Part shown: piece by piece, positions 54,687-62,844 of the stretch
Numbering within the stretch: the stretch's first letter is position 1
How the letters are laid out: every line of letters starts with the position of its first letter
Origin: Paenibacillus alba
GTDB taxonomy: Bacteria; Bacillota; Bacilli; Paenibacillales; NBRC-103111
Length of the DNA: 64,000 nucleotides
Direction of reading: 5' to 3'
Assembly (NCBI RefSeq): GCF_013204855.1
Contig: NZ_JABMKZ010000029.1
Span: 47,649-111,648 of the forward strand
Notes under the pieces: model-generated
What the model was told of the DNA's origin: nothing
Databases searched by the model: none
What the model saw: the letters and a program-made list of their open reading frames with translations, nothing else
Translations under genes and position numbers: made by a program

Positions 54687-55760
54687 TCAATTAGAGGCTT
54701 TATTCACCAAGTGCTGCAATGCCGCATGCTCCGACACACATGCTCCCGCCTCAACATCTTCTTCGGTGAACACGGCCATCAGTATTTCTTTGGCTTTCTC
54801 CCGTTCCCTATCATAAATGACATAAATAAGGCCCTCTCGATCCTCTACACCATCTGGATAGGAGATATCTGCTCTTTCATCAAGAACCAGCCCGCCTTTC
54901 CACGTAAGTCCATCATCCTCGGACAGCATGGCGGTCAGGTGGCTTCGTCCTTTGAACCCATAGTGGTTAACCAGCAGCAGGCGACCTGACTGCAATCTGC
55001 GGATGAAGAAACGTGAGCTGGGACCGCCAAGTACAGTCGGCTTGCCAGGCGACCAAGTGCGCCCGCCATCATAAGAAATGCTTTCCCCAATTCCATAGAA
55101 AGCTCTGACCAGCATCCAAAGACTGCCATCTCCCCGCTCAACGATCATATGCTCGTCGAAGTGACGATTCGGAATGTCCGCAGAACCTCGCAATTGGAAG
55201 CTTGCTCCCGCATCCGTCGACACATACACATTCGAGAAGGCTTGCTCCGGCAGCTCGTTCAGCGGAGATTCATGACAAGCCCATACGGCAATCGGCAGCA
55301 GCCATTCCCCGTTCTTCAACACCGTTGGTTTATTCATCATAATCCCATCGGCAATACGCCTTGGATTCGTCCAGACAATTGTGTCAGCTCCCGGGTCCGC
55401 GCAGACCGAAGCCCATACCCCGCAGCGTCCGTCGTACCAACTGTAACTTTGGGACCAGAATACCCACAAGCGTCCCGCAGGATCCTTCCACAAACATGGA
55501 TCGAAGGCTCGCACCTGCTCCGGTGGATCAATCACATAGAGCAGATCGGACCACGACTGTCCGCGATCCTCGCTCTTCACGAGAGCGACGTAATTGCTGG
55601 GGCCCTCTCCTGTCCCTCCACTGTAGAAGGCCGCCCACAACCTATTATCAGGAGCGCATTCGATACCTGGAATTCCCTGCCATTGCCGAACACGGTAATA
55701 ATCTCCGATGACGGGCTGAATCGCTGCCCCTTCCAATGCTAAATCAAAATTAGGTCTCAT
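54687..55760 (-). CDS. Sialidase-fold (BNR/Asp-box) cytoplasmic protein (module E)
   Basis: The 357-residue protein has no signal peptide and at least four Asp-box-like turns (SEDRGQSW, STDAGASF, SYDGGRTW, SEDDGLTW), the mark of six-bladed sialidase-type propellers. It belongs to the exo-alpha-sialidase-like family, whose members include many non-sialidase glycosidases and lyases. The Arg triad is not fully assignable. I start at ATG 55758-55760 behind GAGAGG; codons before it are a weak extension. It follows the module E binding protein and precedes the surface enzyme, so it probably trims the imported oligosaccharide. Confidence 0.78.
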   Translation of the reverse strand: MRPNFDLALEGAAIQPVIGDYYRVRQWQGIPGIECAPDNRLWAAFYSGGTGEGPSNYVALVKSEDRGQSWSDLLYVIDPPEQVRAFDPCLWKDPAGRLWVFWSQSYSWYDGRCGVWASVCADPGADTIVWTNPRRIADGIMMNKPTVLKNGEWLLPIAVWACHESPLNELPEQAFSNVYVSTDAGASFQLRGSADIPNRHFDEHMIVERGDGSLWMLVRAFYGIGESISYDGGRTWSPGKPTVLGGPSSRFFIRRLQSGRLLLVNHYGFKGRSHLTAMLSEDDGLTWKGGLVLDERADISYPDGVEDREGLIYVIYDREREKAKEILMAVFTEEDVEAGACVSEHAALQHLVNKASN

Positions 55761-55799
55761 GACGTTTCCTCTCTTTCTGTAGCTCATCTAGATAGATAA

Positions 55800-55841
55800 C
55801 ACCCCCAGAGCTGCTTGCTAGGCAAAGCGATCTGAGGGGTG
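55800..55841 (-). other. Intergenic hairpin between binding protein and sialidase-like gene
   Basis: CACCCC.CAGA and TCTG.GGGGTG form a stem with a GC-rich loop, 39 bp past the binding-protein stop. It has no U-run, so it may stabilise the upstream mRNA end, a common trait behind binding-protein genes. Confidence 0.45.
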
Positions 55842-55879
55842 CGATAAGTTCCGGTAACGTTAATCGCTGCTATCCGCCG

Positions 55880-57325
55880 TTACTTCAGCGGCTTGAAATT
55901 CGGCTGCAGATATTTGTTCAACTCCACCGTTTTGGCTTCCACATTGGCAGTCGTCAATTTATTGAACGCATCTCCCAGCTCCTGCAAAGACTTCTCGATT
56001 TCTGGAAGGTCCTTGCCCTTGATAAACAGCTCCGTCATGACATCATTGACAACACCCGATTTCTTAATATCGATAGAGCCCACTTTAAGCGGAGGGTTCA
56101 CTACCGAATAATCCAGTCGAGGCGCCATTGGGTAATTCGTTGACTTCCCGTTGATGACAAAACCTTCTGAACCTTTGCGATCCGCCGGTTGAATCGCTTT
56201 ATCCTGAGCGGCAAGGTTTGTAAAAGAACCAAGCCCCTTTTTGGCCAATGTCACAAACATTTCATCGGAGATGAAAAATTCCCATACCTTCTGCGCTTCT
56301 TTGAGATGCTCCGTTTTTCTATTGATGCTGAATCCGCTGGCTGTCTCGTAGGCAGGACCACCCAGAACTTTCCCTCCCCAGGTAGGGAAGTCTGCCACGG
56401 CCCAGTTGATTTTGGCTGGAAACTGATCATTGAATACCCCGATATCCCAAGTAGCAGCGGACAGCATGCCGATATTGCCCTCGGAGAACTGGGCGCGGAT
56501 CATATCGTTGTCATAATTGCCGACGCCTGGAAAGACGCTGCCTTCCTTATTCACATCAATCCACCACTTCACATATTTAGCAAAAGGCGAAAAGTCAAAT
56601 TTGCCAGTAGCAGCATTCCAGCCTTCCCTGCCATAAATGTCTCCCGATACGGCTGCCGGATAAATCACATAGTACCGCCAGAATACCGTCTGCTTGATCG
56701 GCAGACCAAGGCCGAACTTCTTGCCGCCTCCACTGGCTGTTATCTGTTTCGCATATTGCTGCATTTCCTGCCAAGTCGTTGGAGGCTTCTCTGGATCAAG
56801 TCCGGATGCTTTGAACAAATCCTTATTGTAAACTAATTTCAAATTGGTGACGTTCTCAAAAACACGGTCCAGCTCACCATTCTTGGCGGTTGGCGGCGCT
56901 GTAAGAGCCGATTGATCAAAACGTTTGCGAATTTCCGGTGTAATCAGGGGATTCAAATCCAGTGGATAATCCGCATTGGCCAAATCGGCCGATATATTAT
57001 AAGCAATATCCGGAAGTTTGCCGGCATTCAGCGCAAGCTTCAGCTGCTCGTCATAGTTATCCGAGTAAACCTTATAGTCAATCTGGATATTGTCAGGATT
57101 CGTTTCATTGAACTTTTTGATTAAACTCTCCCTAACTTCAATATCATGCCTGGTGTTAGCCCAAACCTTGATCGTTACTTTTTCCTTAGGTTTTGCAGTG
57201 TCTACCGCTGGCGTGCTGCTTGCATTCTTGCCATTATTCGTACTGGACGAGCATCCGGCAGACAGAGCCAGCACCACAGCAGCTATCGTAAGCAAACTGC
57301 GGTTTCCCCATTTATTTGTACTCAA
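55880..57325 (-). CDS. Family 1 extracellular solute-binding lipoprotein (module E)
   Basis: The lipoprotein has lipobox LSAGC and a typical body (KVTIKVWANTRHDIEVRESL, later FSEGNIGMLSAATWDIGVF). I start at TTG 57323-57325, nine bases after GAGGGG; another TTG at 57334 touches that site and is less likely. The length is 481 residues. A consensus promoter lies 39-67 bp upstream, so this gene has its own transcription besides read-through from the kinase. It should bind the oligosaccharide for the module E permeases. Confidence 0.92.
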   Translation of the reverse strand: MSTNKWGNRSLLTIAAVVLALSAGCSSSTNNGKNASSTPAVDTAKPKEKVTIKVWANTRHDIEVRESLIKKFNETNPDNIQIDYKVYSDNYDEQLKLALNAGKLPDIAYNISADLANADYPLDLNPLITPEIRKRFDQSALTAPPTAKNGELDRVFENVTNLKLVYNKDLFKASGLDPEKPPTTWQEMQQYAKQITASGGGKKFGLGLPIKQTVFWRYYVIYPAAVSGDIYGREGWNAATGKFDFSPFAKYVKWWIDVNKEGSVFPGVGNYDNDMIRAQFSEGNIGMLSAATWDIGVFNDQFPAKINWAVADFPTWGGKVLGGPAYETASGFSINRKTEHLKEAQKVWEFFISDEMFVTLAKKGLGSFTNLAAQDKAIQPADRKGSEGFVINGKSTNYPMAPRLDYSVVNPPLKVGSIDIKKSGVVNDVMTELFIKGKDLPEIEKSLQELGDAFNKLTTANVEAKTVELNKYLQPNFKPLK

Positions 57326-57363
57326 TTGCTTCAACCCCTCATCTTGATTTCAATTACACCCTC

Positions 57364-57392
57364 ATTATAGAAAGGAATCCACCCGCAGTTAA
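57364..57392 (-). promoter_or_regulatory. Sigma-A promoter of the module E binding protein
   Basis: Minus strand TTAACT (57387-57392), 17-bp spacer and TATAAT (57364-57369): a good match, in the gap between kinase stop (57431) and binding-protein start. Confidence 0.6.
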
Positions 57393-57430
57393 CCCCTCAA
57401 AACTCGTATTTACTGACAAACTAGCCGCGA

Positions 57431-59140
57431 TTATGACAGCTTATCCACATAGGGAAGCAGCAGCTCAAAGCATTTGCCCTGCTCCAGCTTCTTCATCCGC
57501 AGGCCATGGGCTTCGCCAAAATAGAGCCGGATCCGCTCATGAACATTACGGATGCCAAAGGAGTCCGGATCGGGAACCTGTTCGCTGAGCAGCCGCAGCA
57601 CCCGCTCCTCGTCCAGAACTTGTCCATCATCGAAGACACCTAGGCAAAAAACATCCTCTGCAGCACGCCAGCCTTCAACCCTGATAAGGCTCCCTCCCGC
57701 TTGGCGGTTCATTCCGTACATAATGGCGTTCTCAACCAGCGGCTGAAGCGAGATCTTCACAATCTCCTGCTTCATGAATTCCTCAGGGATCTGGATGGCA
57801 ATCGTAAACTGTCCCTTGTAGCGGATTTGCTGCATGCCAATATAGTTATTCAGATGTTTTAGCTCCTGCTCAACGGTCACGATATCGACCTGATCAAGGC
57901 CCCCTCGAAGGAAGCCGCTTAAATATTCAATCATGCTGGTGAGCTCCCGGTCCTTGTGCTCCAGTGCTTTCCACTGAATCGTATCTAGACTATTGTAGAG
58001 AAAATGCGGGTTAATCTGGTACTGCAGCAGCCTCAGACGGTACTCCTTCTTCAGTACCTGCTCCTGGCGAATCTCCATTAACAGTTCACGAATCCCGTCA
58101 TAGAGGACGCCAATCTCATCCGCTCGCACCAAAGGCGGGATGTGCAGGTTGGCTCCGTCGCTTTTCTTGCGCACAACGAGCGAGGCCAGCCGTTCAATCG
58201 GCCGCGAGAAATTCCGCGCCAGCCGGATGGAGAGCAGCGTCATCCCGAGCAGCAGCACCACCACCAGACCAATGGTCCATTGATACACCTTGTAGAGCGG
58301 CAACAGCACCTGATGCCTCGGCACAATGCCGAGCAGCATCCATTCCGCTCCAATCGTCCGTACGGAATAATAGCTGTCCCCTTCTGTAAAGCTGTATTCC
58401 GGCTTGTAAAGACTCTTCTCTTTGGGAAGACGAAGGATTCTCGACTGGAGCTCCGAATTCTGTTCCGTTCCCGGAGAACGAATTAATTTCCCATTCCCGG
58501 CATCGACAATGAGATACTGGCTTTGACCTAGTTGCTGCGGCTCTTCCAGCATCGCGCTCATGGAGCTGTACGGGACGGTAATCAACAGACAACCGTGCAA
58601 TTGCTGGGCGGCAACACTGCCTAAAGGAACGATCCAGGTGAATTCGCCCGTTGTTTTATCGTCAGACAGCCAGTAAGCGTGTTCAAGCGTTCGTTTGTCC
58701 AAGGCAAAGCTCTCAATACGTGCAGGATCTTCTTTTACGGGAAGTCCGTAGCTGGAAAGATAGTGATTTCGGGGCAAGAGAAAGGAAACGCGAAAATCCG
58801 CGTTAATATACTTGATATTGGTCAGGTACTGAGATAGCCGATTGGCCACCTCTACCTGCCTAAGAATAGGAGCTTGCGGATTGGCAATTGCCTGCATCAG
58901 CTCTTCATCCTGAAGAAACAGCCCCTCTGCTGTTTGGAATTCTTGGTACAGCTGTCCTAGAGGGGCAGCTGTGCGGGACAGGATCATGTCCGCGCTTTCT
59001 TCCAATTGCCGGGTGAATAAATTAGAGGTCACGAGAATATTCACAAGACCAACAGCCAGAAGTGGAAGAAGCGCCAATGCGAGCATAAGCAAGAACAGCT
59101 TTTGGTGAAACCGGCGGAAAGGCGGGCGGCGCTGTTTCAT
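57431..59140 (-). CDS. YesM-type sensor histidine kinase (module E)
   Basis: The 569-residue kinase has TM1 at about 13-33, an extracellular sensor, TM2 near 280-302, HAMP, His_kinase domain with H379 in QYQINPHFLYNSLD, N-box SLQPLVENAIMYG, and a G-box FGIRNVHERIRLYFG (DDGQVLDEE in place of the usual D-x-G-x-G, a shift from consensus). Its ATG overlaps the regulator stop by 4 bp. The gene order is regulator then kinase, opposite to modules A, B and D. Confidence 0.93.
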   Translation of the reverse strand: MKQRRPPFRRFHQKLFLLMLALALLPLLAVGLVNILVTSNLFTRQLEESADMILSRTAAPLGQLYQEFQTAEGLFLQDEELMQAIANPQAPILRQVEVANRLSQYLTNIKYINADFRVSFLLPRNHYLSSYGLPVKEDPARIESFALDKRTLEHAYWLSDDKTTGEFTWIVPLGSVAAQQLHGCLLITVPYSSMSAMLEEPQQLGQSQYLIVDAGNGKLIRSPGTEQNSELQSRILRLPKEKSLYKPEYSFTEGDSYYSVRTIGAEWMLLGIVPRHQVLLPLYKVYQWTIGLVVVLLLGMTLLSIRLARNFSRPIERLASLVVRKKSDGANLHIPPLVRADEIGVLYDGIRELLMEIRQEQVLKKEYRLRLLQYQINPHFLYNSLDTIQWKALEHKDRELTSMIEYLSGFLRGGLDQVDIVTVEQELKHLNNYIGMQQIRYKGQFTIAIQIPEEFMKQEIVKISLQPLVENAIMYGMNRQAGGSLIRVEGWRAAEDVFCLGVFDDGQVLDEERVLRLLSEQVPDPDSFGIRNVHERIRLYFGEAHGLRMKKLEQGKCFELLLPYVDKLS

Positions 59141-60687
59141 ACAAGCGCCCCCCGATACTCGGAAGGCGTCATGCCATATTCCCTTTTGAACAACTTCACA
59201 AAATGCTCTACCTTGTTGTACCCCACTTTGTAGGACACCTCGTACACCTTAAGCGTGGGGTCCTTCAGCAGCCTGATCGCTGCGCCCATGCGGGCCCGAA
59301 GCAGGTGAACACGGAACGTGACTCCCGTTTGCTGCTTGAACAGCTCGCTCAAGTAAACGGGGGAAAGACCTAAATCCTCGGCAATGGTGGTCAATTGGAG
59401 ATCCTGCTCGTATTCCTTGCCAATCCGCTCCAGAGCAAGCCGAATCAAGCGATGGATTCCTTTGCCATGCCGCTGACGGAGCAGATGATGAATCTCATGG
59501 GTAAAGAAATACAGAAGCTCCTTGATTTTCGTATGACCGGAGATCCGCATCCGGAGGTCATCTGTATTCGGCAGGGGTCCTTCACCTTGGGCCTGAGCAT
59601 GTTCCCGTATCGTGGACAGCCATTCAAAGCACCAGCGCTCAGCCGCTTTCAGCTCCCATTCCACGAAGGCAGGAGCCAATTGGTTGAGCCACTCGATCAC
59701 TCGGTCTGTATCTCCTTGCAGTATCCACCCAATGAGCTCTGCCATAGGCTTCGTCCACTGCATATAAGCCATTTCGTCACGAGACGGCAAAAGAAAGCGA
59801 ACCGGCTCCTCCAGATTCGCCCCCATATATGCCATCATTTTCTCTGTTTCCCAAAACAATCCAGAAAGTTGAAGCGGACTTTGCCCAGACTCTGAAATCA
59901 TAATATGTACTTTCTTCTTGGTGAACCGTTCAATAGAGTCGTAAAGCCGCCGGGCAAAAATGAGAAGCTCCTCTTGGGAGCTAATGCCTCCCGTAACCAG
60001 CAGCCATTTGCCGAAGGAAAGGCGAATCGGGCAAACAGCCTCGTAGTCGGCTATAAGCTCGAACATCACATTTTGCACGGCAAACTGGTCAATTTTGGCG
60101 GACTCCATATGACCATGCTGATCAGCCCCATCCAACGTAATCAGGTGCAGTCTCAACTCGCCATCCAGCAGCCATTTCAGCCCTACCTGAACACATTCGT
60201 CTTTCCACTCATAGCCAGGTTGATCTCCTAAGATGAGTTCCTGAATGTACTGGGAGCGGATGGATTCCTCGTAATACCGATTGCGGCGGTCACGGTTTCT
60301 CAGCACCTTAAGCTGCTCCAGTCTGTCCACCTGCTTAAGAAGAACCTGCAGCAATTCTTCCGGTTTGGTCGGCTTGAGCAAGTAATCGGTTACCCCCAAT
60401 TGGAGTGCCCTGCGGGCATAATCGAATTCACTGTAAGCACTGAGAATAATAAATTGGGTATTCGGCCGATAAGCCTCCGCACGAGCTATCATCTCTAGTC
60501 CTGTCATATCCGGCATCCTGATGTCCGTAATGACAATATCCGGAGATACAGCCCGGATTTGTTCGAGGGCGCTTTCTCCATCTTCTGCTACACTGGCAAC
60601 CACGAGATCGTATTCTTCCCAAGGAATAATTGTGACTAGTCTTTCCCGAATAAAATGCTCATCATCCACAATCAACACTTTATACAT
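59137..60687 (-). CDS. YesN-type response regulator with AraC domain (module E)
   Basis: The 516-residue protein has a receiver domain (D8-D9, phospho-acceptor D55 in TDIRMPDMTG, K near 106) and a C-terminal AraC double HTH (about 415-516, DLGLSPVYLSELFKQQTGVTF, then VGYNKVEHFVKLFKREYGMTPSEYRG). It is the first regulator gene, 18 bp after the permease. It should activate module E after phosphorylation by the kinase that overlaps it. Confidence 0.94.
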   Translation of the reverse strand: MYKVLIVDDEHFIRERLVTIIPWEEYDLVVASVAEDGESALEQIRAVSPDIVITDIRMPDMTGLEMIARAEAYRPNTQFIILSAYSEFDYARRALQLGVTDYLLKPTKPEELLQVLLKQVDRLEQLKVLRNRDRRNRYYEESIRSQYIQELILGDQPGYEWKDECVQVGLKWLLDGELRLHLITLDGADQHGHMESAKIDQFAVQNVMFELIADYEAVCPIRLSFGKWLLVTGGISSQEELLIFARRLYDSIERFTKKKVHIMISESGQSPLQLSGLFWETEKMMAYMGANLEEPVRFLLPSRDEMAYMQWTKPMAELIGWILQGDTDRVIEWLNQLAPAFVEWELKAAERWCFEWLSTIREHAQAQGEGPLPNTDDLRMRISGHTKIKELLYFFTHEIHHLLRQRHGKGIHRLIRLALERIGKEYEQDLQLTTIAEDLGLSPVYLSELFKQQTGVTFRVHLLRARMGAAIRLLKDPTLKVYEVSYKVGYNKVEHFVKLFKREYGMTPSEYRGALV

Positions 60688-60705
60688 GCTGCATCCTCCG
60701 ATCTG

Positions 60706-61536
60706 TCAACCCTTCACAGCACCTTGCGCAAGTCCACCTACAATTTGCCGGTTCAAAACAATAAATACGACGAGTACGGGAATGACAGAAATCATCGAAC
60801 CCGCCAGCAATAAATTCCAGGCCGCTGCTCCTGAACCCATATTCCGCAGTTCAACTACACCTACAGTCAGTGTTTTGGTATCTGGATTGCCGATACTCAT
60901 GACCAAAGGGAAAATATAATTATTCCATTCCGCAATAAATTCCAACAGGAAAAAAGTAGCGGTAATCGGAGCCATCAACGGCAGTGTCAATCGGTAAAAA
61001 CGCTTGAAATAGGAAGCTCCATCCACAATTGCCGCCTCATCCATCTCTTTGCCAAGCGATTTAACGAAACCTTCGTATAGGAAAACACTAGCTCCCAAAC
61101 CATACAGCGCAGCAAGAGGGATTGTAAAAATGCTGTTCGTGAGTCCCCAATCCACGGCGAGCTTGAACTTGGGAAACAAGGTCATTGGACCCAGACTAAC
61201 GAACATCACCCCAATAATCAGCAGCGAGAGCAGTCGTTTGCCAGGAAATTGGGTTCTGGCAAACACATACCCGGACATCGCTCCCATAAACACACTCAGC
61301 CCAGAGCTGATCGTAGCAAAAACCACCGAGTTATAGAAGTACAGGGAGAAATTCAGCTCTTTCCATACCTCCGAATAGTTGGAGAACACCCACTTCCGGG
61401 GCAGCAAGCCGCCGCCTGTAATCAGCTCCTGATTGGATTTGAAAGAATAAAACAACACGTAAATCACAGGAATCAAAGTTATGATGGCGACGACAGACAA
61501 AATTACATACTTTAACCACTTTAACAGATGTTTCAC
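60706..61536 (-). CDS. Carbohydrate ABC transporter permease, MalG type (module E)
   Basis: The 276-residue membrane protein has about six helices and the EAA loop DEAAIVDGASYFKRFYR, and ends IVGGLAQGAVKG as the other MalG types here. The start is GTG 61534-61536, eight bases after AGGAGG. The next upstream gene, the MalF partner, ends 13 bp away. Confidence 0.93.
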   Translation of the reverse strand: MKHLLKWLKYVILSVVAIITLIPVIYVLFYSFKSNQELITGGGLLPRKWVFSNYSEVWKELNFSLYFYNSVVFATISSGLSVFMGAMSGYVFARTQFPGKRLLSLLIIGVMFVSLGPMTLFPKFKLAVDWGLTNSIFTIPLAALYGLGASVFLYEGFVKSLGKEMDEAAIVDGASYFKRFYRLTLPLMAPITATFFLLEFIAEWNNYIFPLVMSIGNPDTKTLTVGVVELRNMGSGAAAWNLLLAGSMISVIPVLVVFIVLNRQIVGGLAQGAVKG

Positions 61537-61549
61537 CTTGCTGTCCTCC

Positions 61550-62500
61550 TTAATTATGATAATCCATTTTCTTGGTCAACTTGAAGTAAGCTATCGAGAT
61601 CACGACCAGGATAAGTGCGGTAAACACCGCCACCGTTGCCCCGTAGCCATAGTTGGTGCCTGCATCTCCTCCGAAAAACTGATGAAAAATATACAGGAAA
61701 GTCAGCTCGGTAGCATAGTTCGGTCCACCATCCGTAAGGACAAGAAAAGGTCCCATCGACTTGAGAGTTCCTAAAATAGACAGGAACAAAATCATCTGCA
61801 GAATACGTCCCATCATCGGAAGGGAGATATAACGCACCCTTGTCCACCCCGTAGCTCCATCGATATCAGCACTTTCATAGACATCTTTCGGAATGCTGGT
61901 AAGGCCTACAAGCAAAAGCAGCATATTGATGCCAAAATTTTGCCACGCGTCCAAAACCATCCCGCTCACAAAAGCTGTCCACCCGCCCGACAGGAAGGCA
62001 ATCGGTTGATCGATCAAGTTGAGGGCAAGCAGCAGTTGATTAAGACCCCCGTTGTACGGGTTCAGCAGGATATAAACGACCAAAGCCATCGTTGAGGCCG
62101 GCAAAATGTAAGGCATAACAAACATTGCCCGAAACGCATTTTTCCCTCTCAATTGCGAACTGAGGAGCAAAGCCAGCATAAAGGCCAAAGGCAGCTCAAG
62201 CACGATTTTCAGGGAGAAAAGAGCCTGCTTCCAGAGGCTGGACCAGTAGACTTGATCATCCATCAATCTTTGGAAATTAGCCAGCCCCGTAAATCGCTCC
62301 GGCCTAACCCCGTCATAGTAATAAAAAACGTATTTAACCGCCCAAGCGATCGGGTATAAAGAAAAAAGTACAAAGCAGCAAACAGGAATCAGCAGCATAA
62401 GGTAAGCAGCGCCATACTTTCTGCAAAAAAGTCGAAAGGGGTTTAGGGCTCTCACACTCGCTGCTGGCGTCATGTCAGACTCTACGGATAAATCAGTCAT
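61550..62500 (-). CDS. Carbohydrate ABC transporter permease, MalF type (module E)
   Basis: The 316-residue protein has a polar N-terminus (about 28 residues) then YLMLLIPVCCFVLFSLYP and five more helices, with a deviating EAA loop (ESADIDGATGWTRV, Ser for the first Ala). It is the first gene of module E. Start ATG 62500 follows AGGGGG, and an extended -10 lies 37 bp upstream. Confidence 0.92.
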   Translation of the reverse strand: MTDLSVESDMTPAASVRALNPFRLFCRKYGAAYLMLLIPVCCFVLFSLYPIAWAVKYVFYYYDGVRPERFTGLANFQRLMDDQVYWSSLWKQALFSLKIVLELPLAFMLALLLSSQLRGKNAFRAMFVMPYILPASTMALVVYILLNPYNGGLNQLLLALNLIDQPIAFLSGGWTAFVSGMVLDAWQNFGINMLLLLVGLTSIPKDVYESADIDGATGWTRVRYISLPMMGRILQMILFLSILGTLKSMGPFLVLTDGGPNYATELTFLYIFHQFFGGDAGTNYGYGATVAVFTALILVVISIAYFKLTKKMDYHN

Positions 62501-62536
62501 AATGGGTATTGCCCCCTAATTTATATTGGTATCGCC

Positions 62537-62545
62537 ATTATAGCA
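62537..62545 (-). promoter_or_regulatory. Extended -10 promoter of module E
   Basis: Minus strand TGCTATAAT is a perfect extended -10 (TGn-TATAAT), 37 bp before the permease ATG. The -35 region is poor, consistent with AraC-type activation. Confidence 0.55.
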
Positions 62546-62655
62546 CCGCCTTTTTCGACTATCCCCCCCTTAAACTTTATATATACTGCACAGAATAGGA
62601 GAAATTTAATGACGGGACTGATACTTCTTCCAAATAACCCCATAAAGGCAAAAAA

Positions 62656-62767
62656 GGGGCTGTCTCAGAAGGGGAAAAACATTGAACTCGGCTTGAGCCT
62701 GCCAAAAAGGCCGTCTCCGGAGGGAAACAGCATCGAACACGCTCTGAGCCTGCCGAAAAGAGACTGT
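62656..62767 (+). repeat. IS-like left end with two tandem 51-bp repeats
   Basis: GGCTGTCTCAGAAGGGG opens a 51-bp unit (62658-62708) repeated at 62709-62759 (about 39 of 51 bases equal) with a third partial start (AGACTGTC). The GGGGCTGTCTCA edge equals the inverse of the right end of repeat copy B. It precedes the transposase gene and may be its left terminal repeat. TATAAT-like sites at 62790-62816 could serve the transposase. The 62501-62844 gap holds no other supported gene. Confidence 0.45.
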
Positions 62768-62844
62768 CGAACAACTCGAATTCCTCCCCTATAATATTGA
62801 ATTTTTAGTATAATAAAGAAAAACCATGTAGCGAGGGATGGAAA

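Noticed and set aside
62658..62759. Tandem 51-bp repeats as a CRISPR start
   Set aside because: Only two diverged copies without spacers, next to a transposase.
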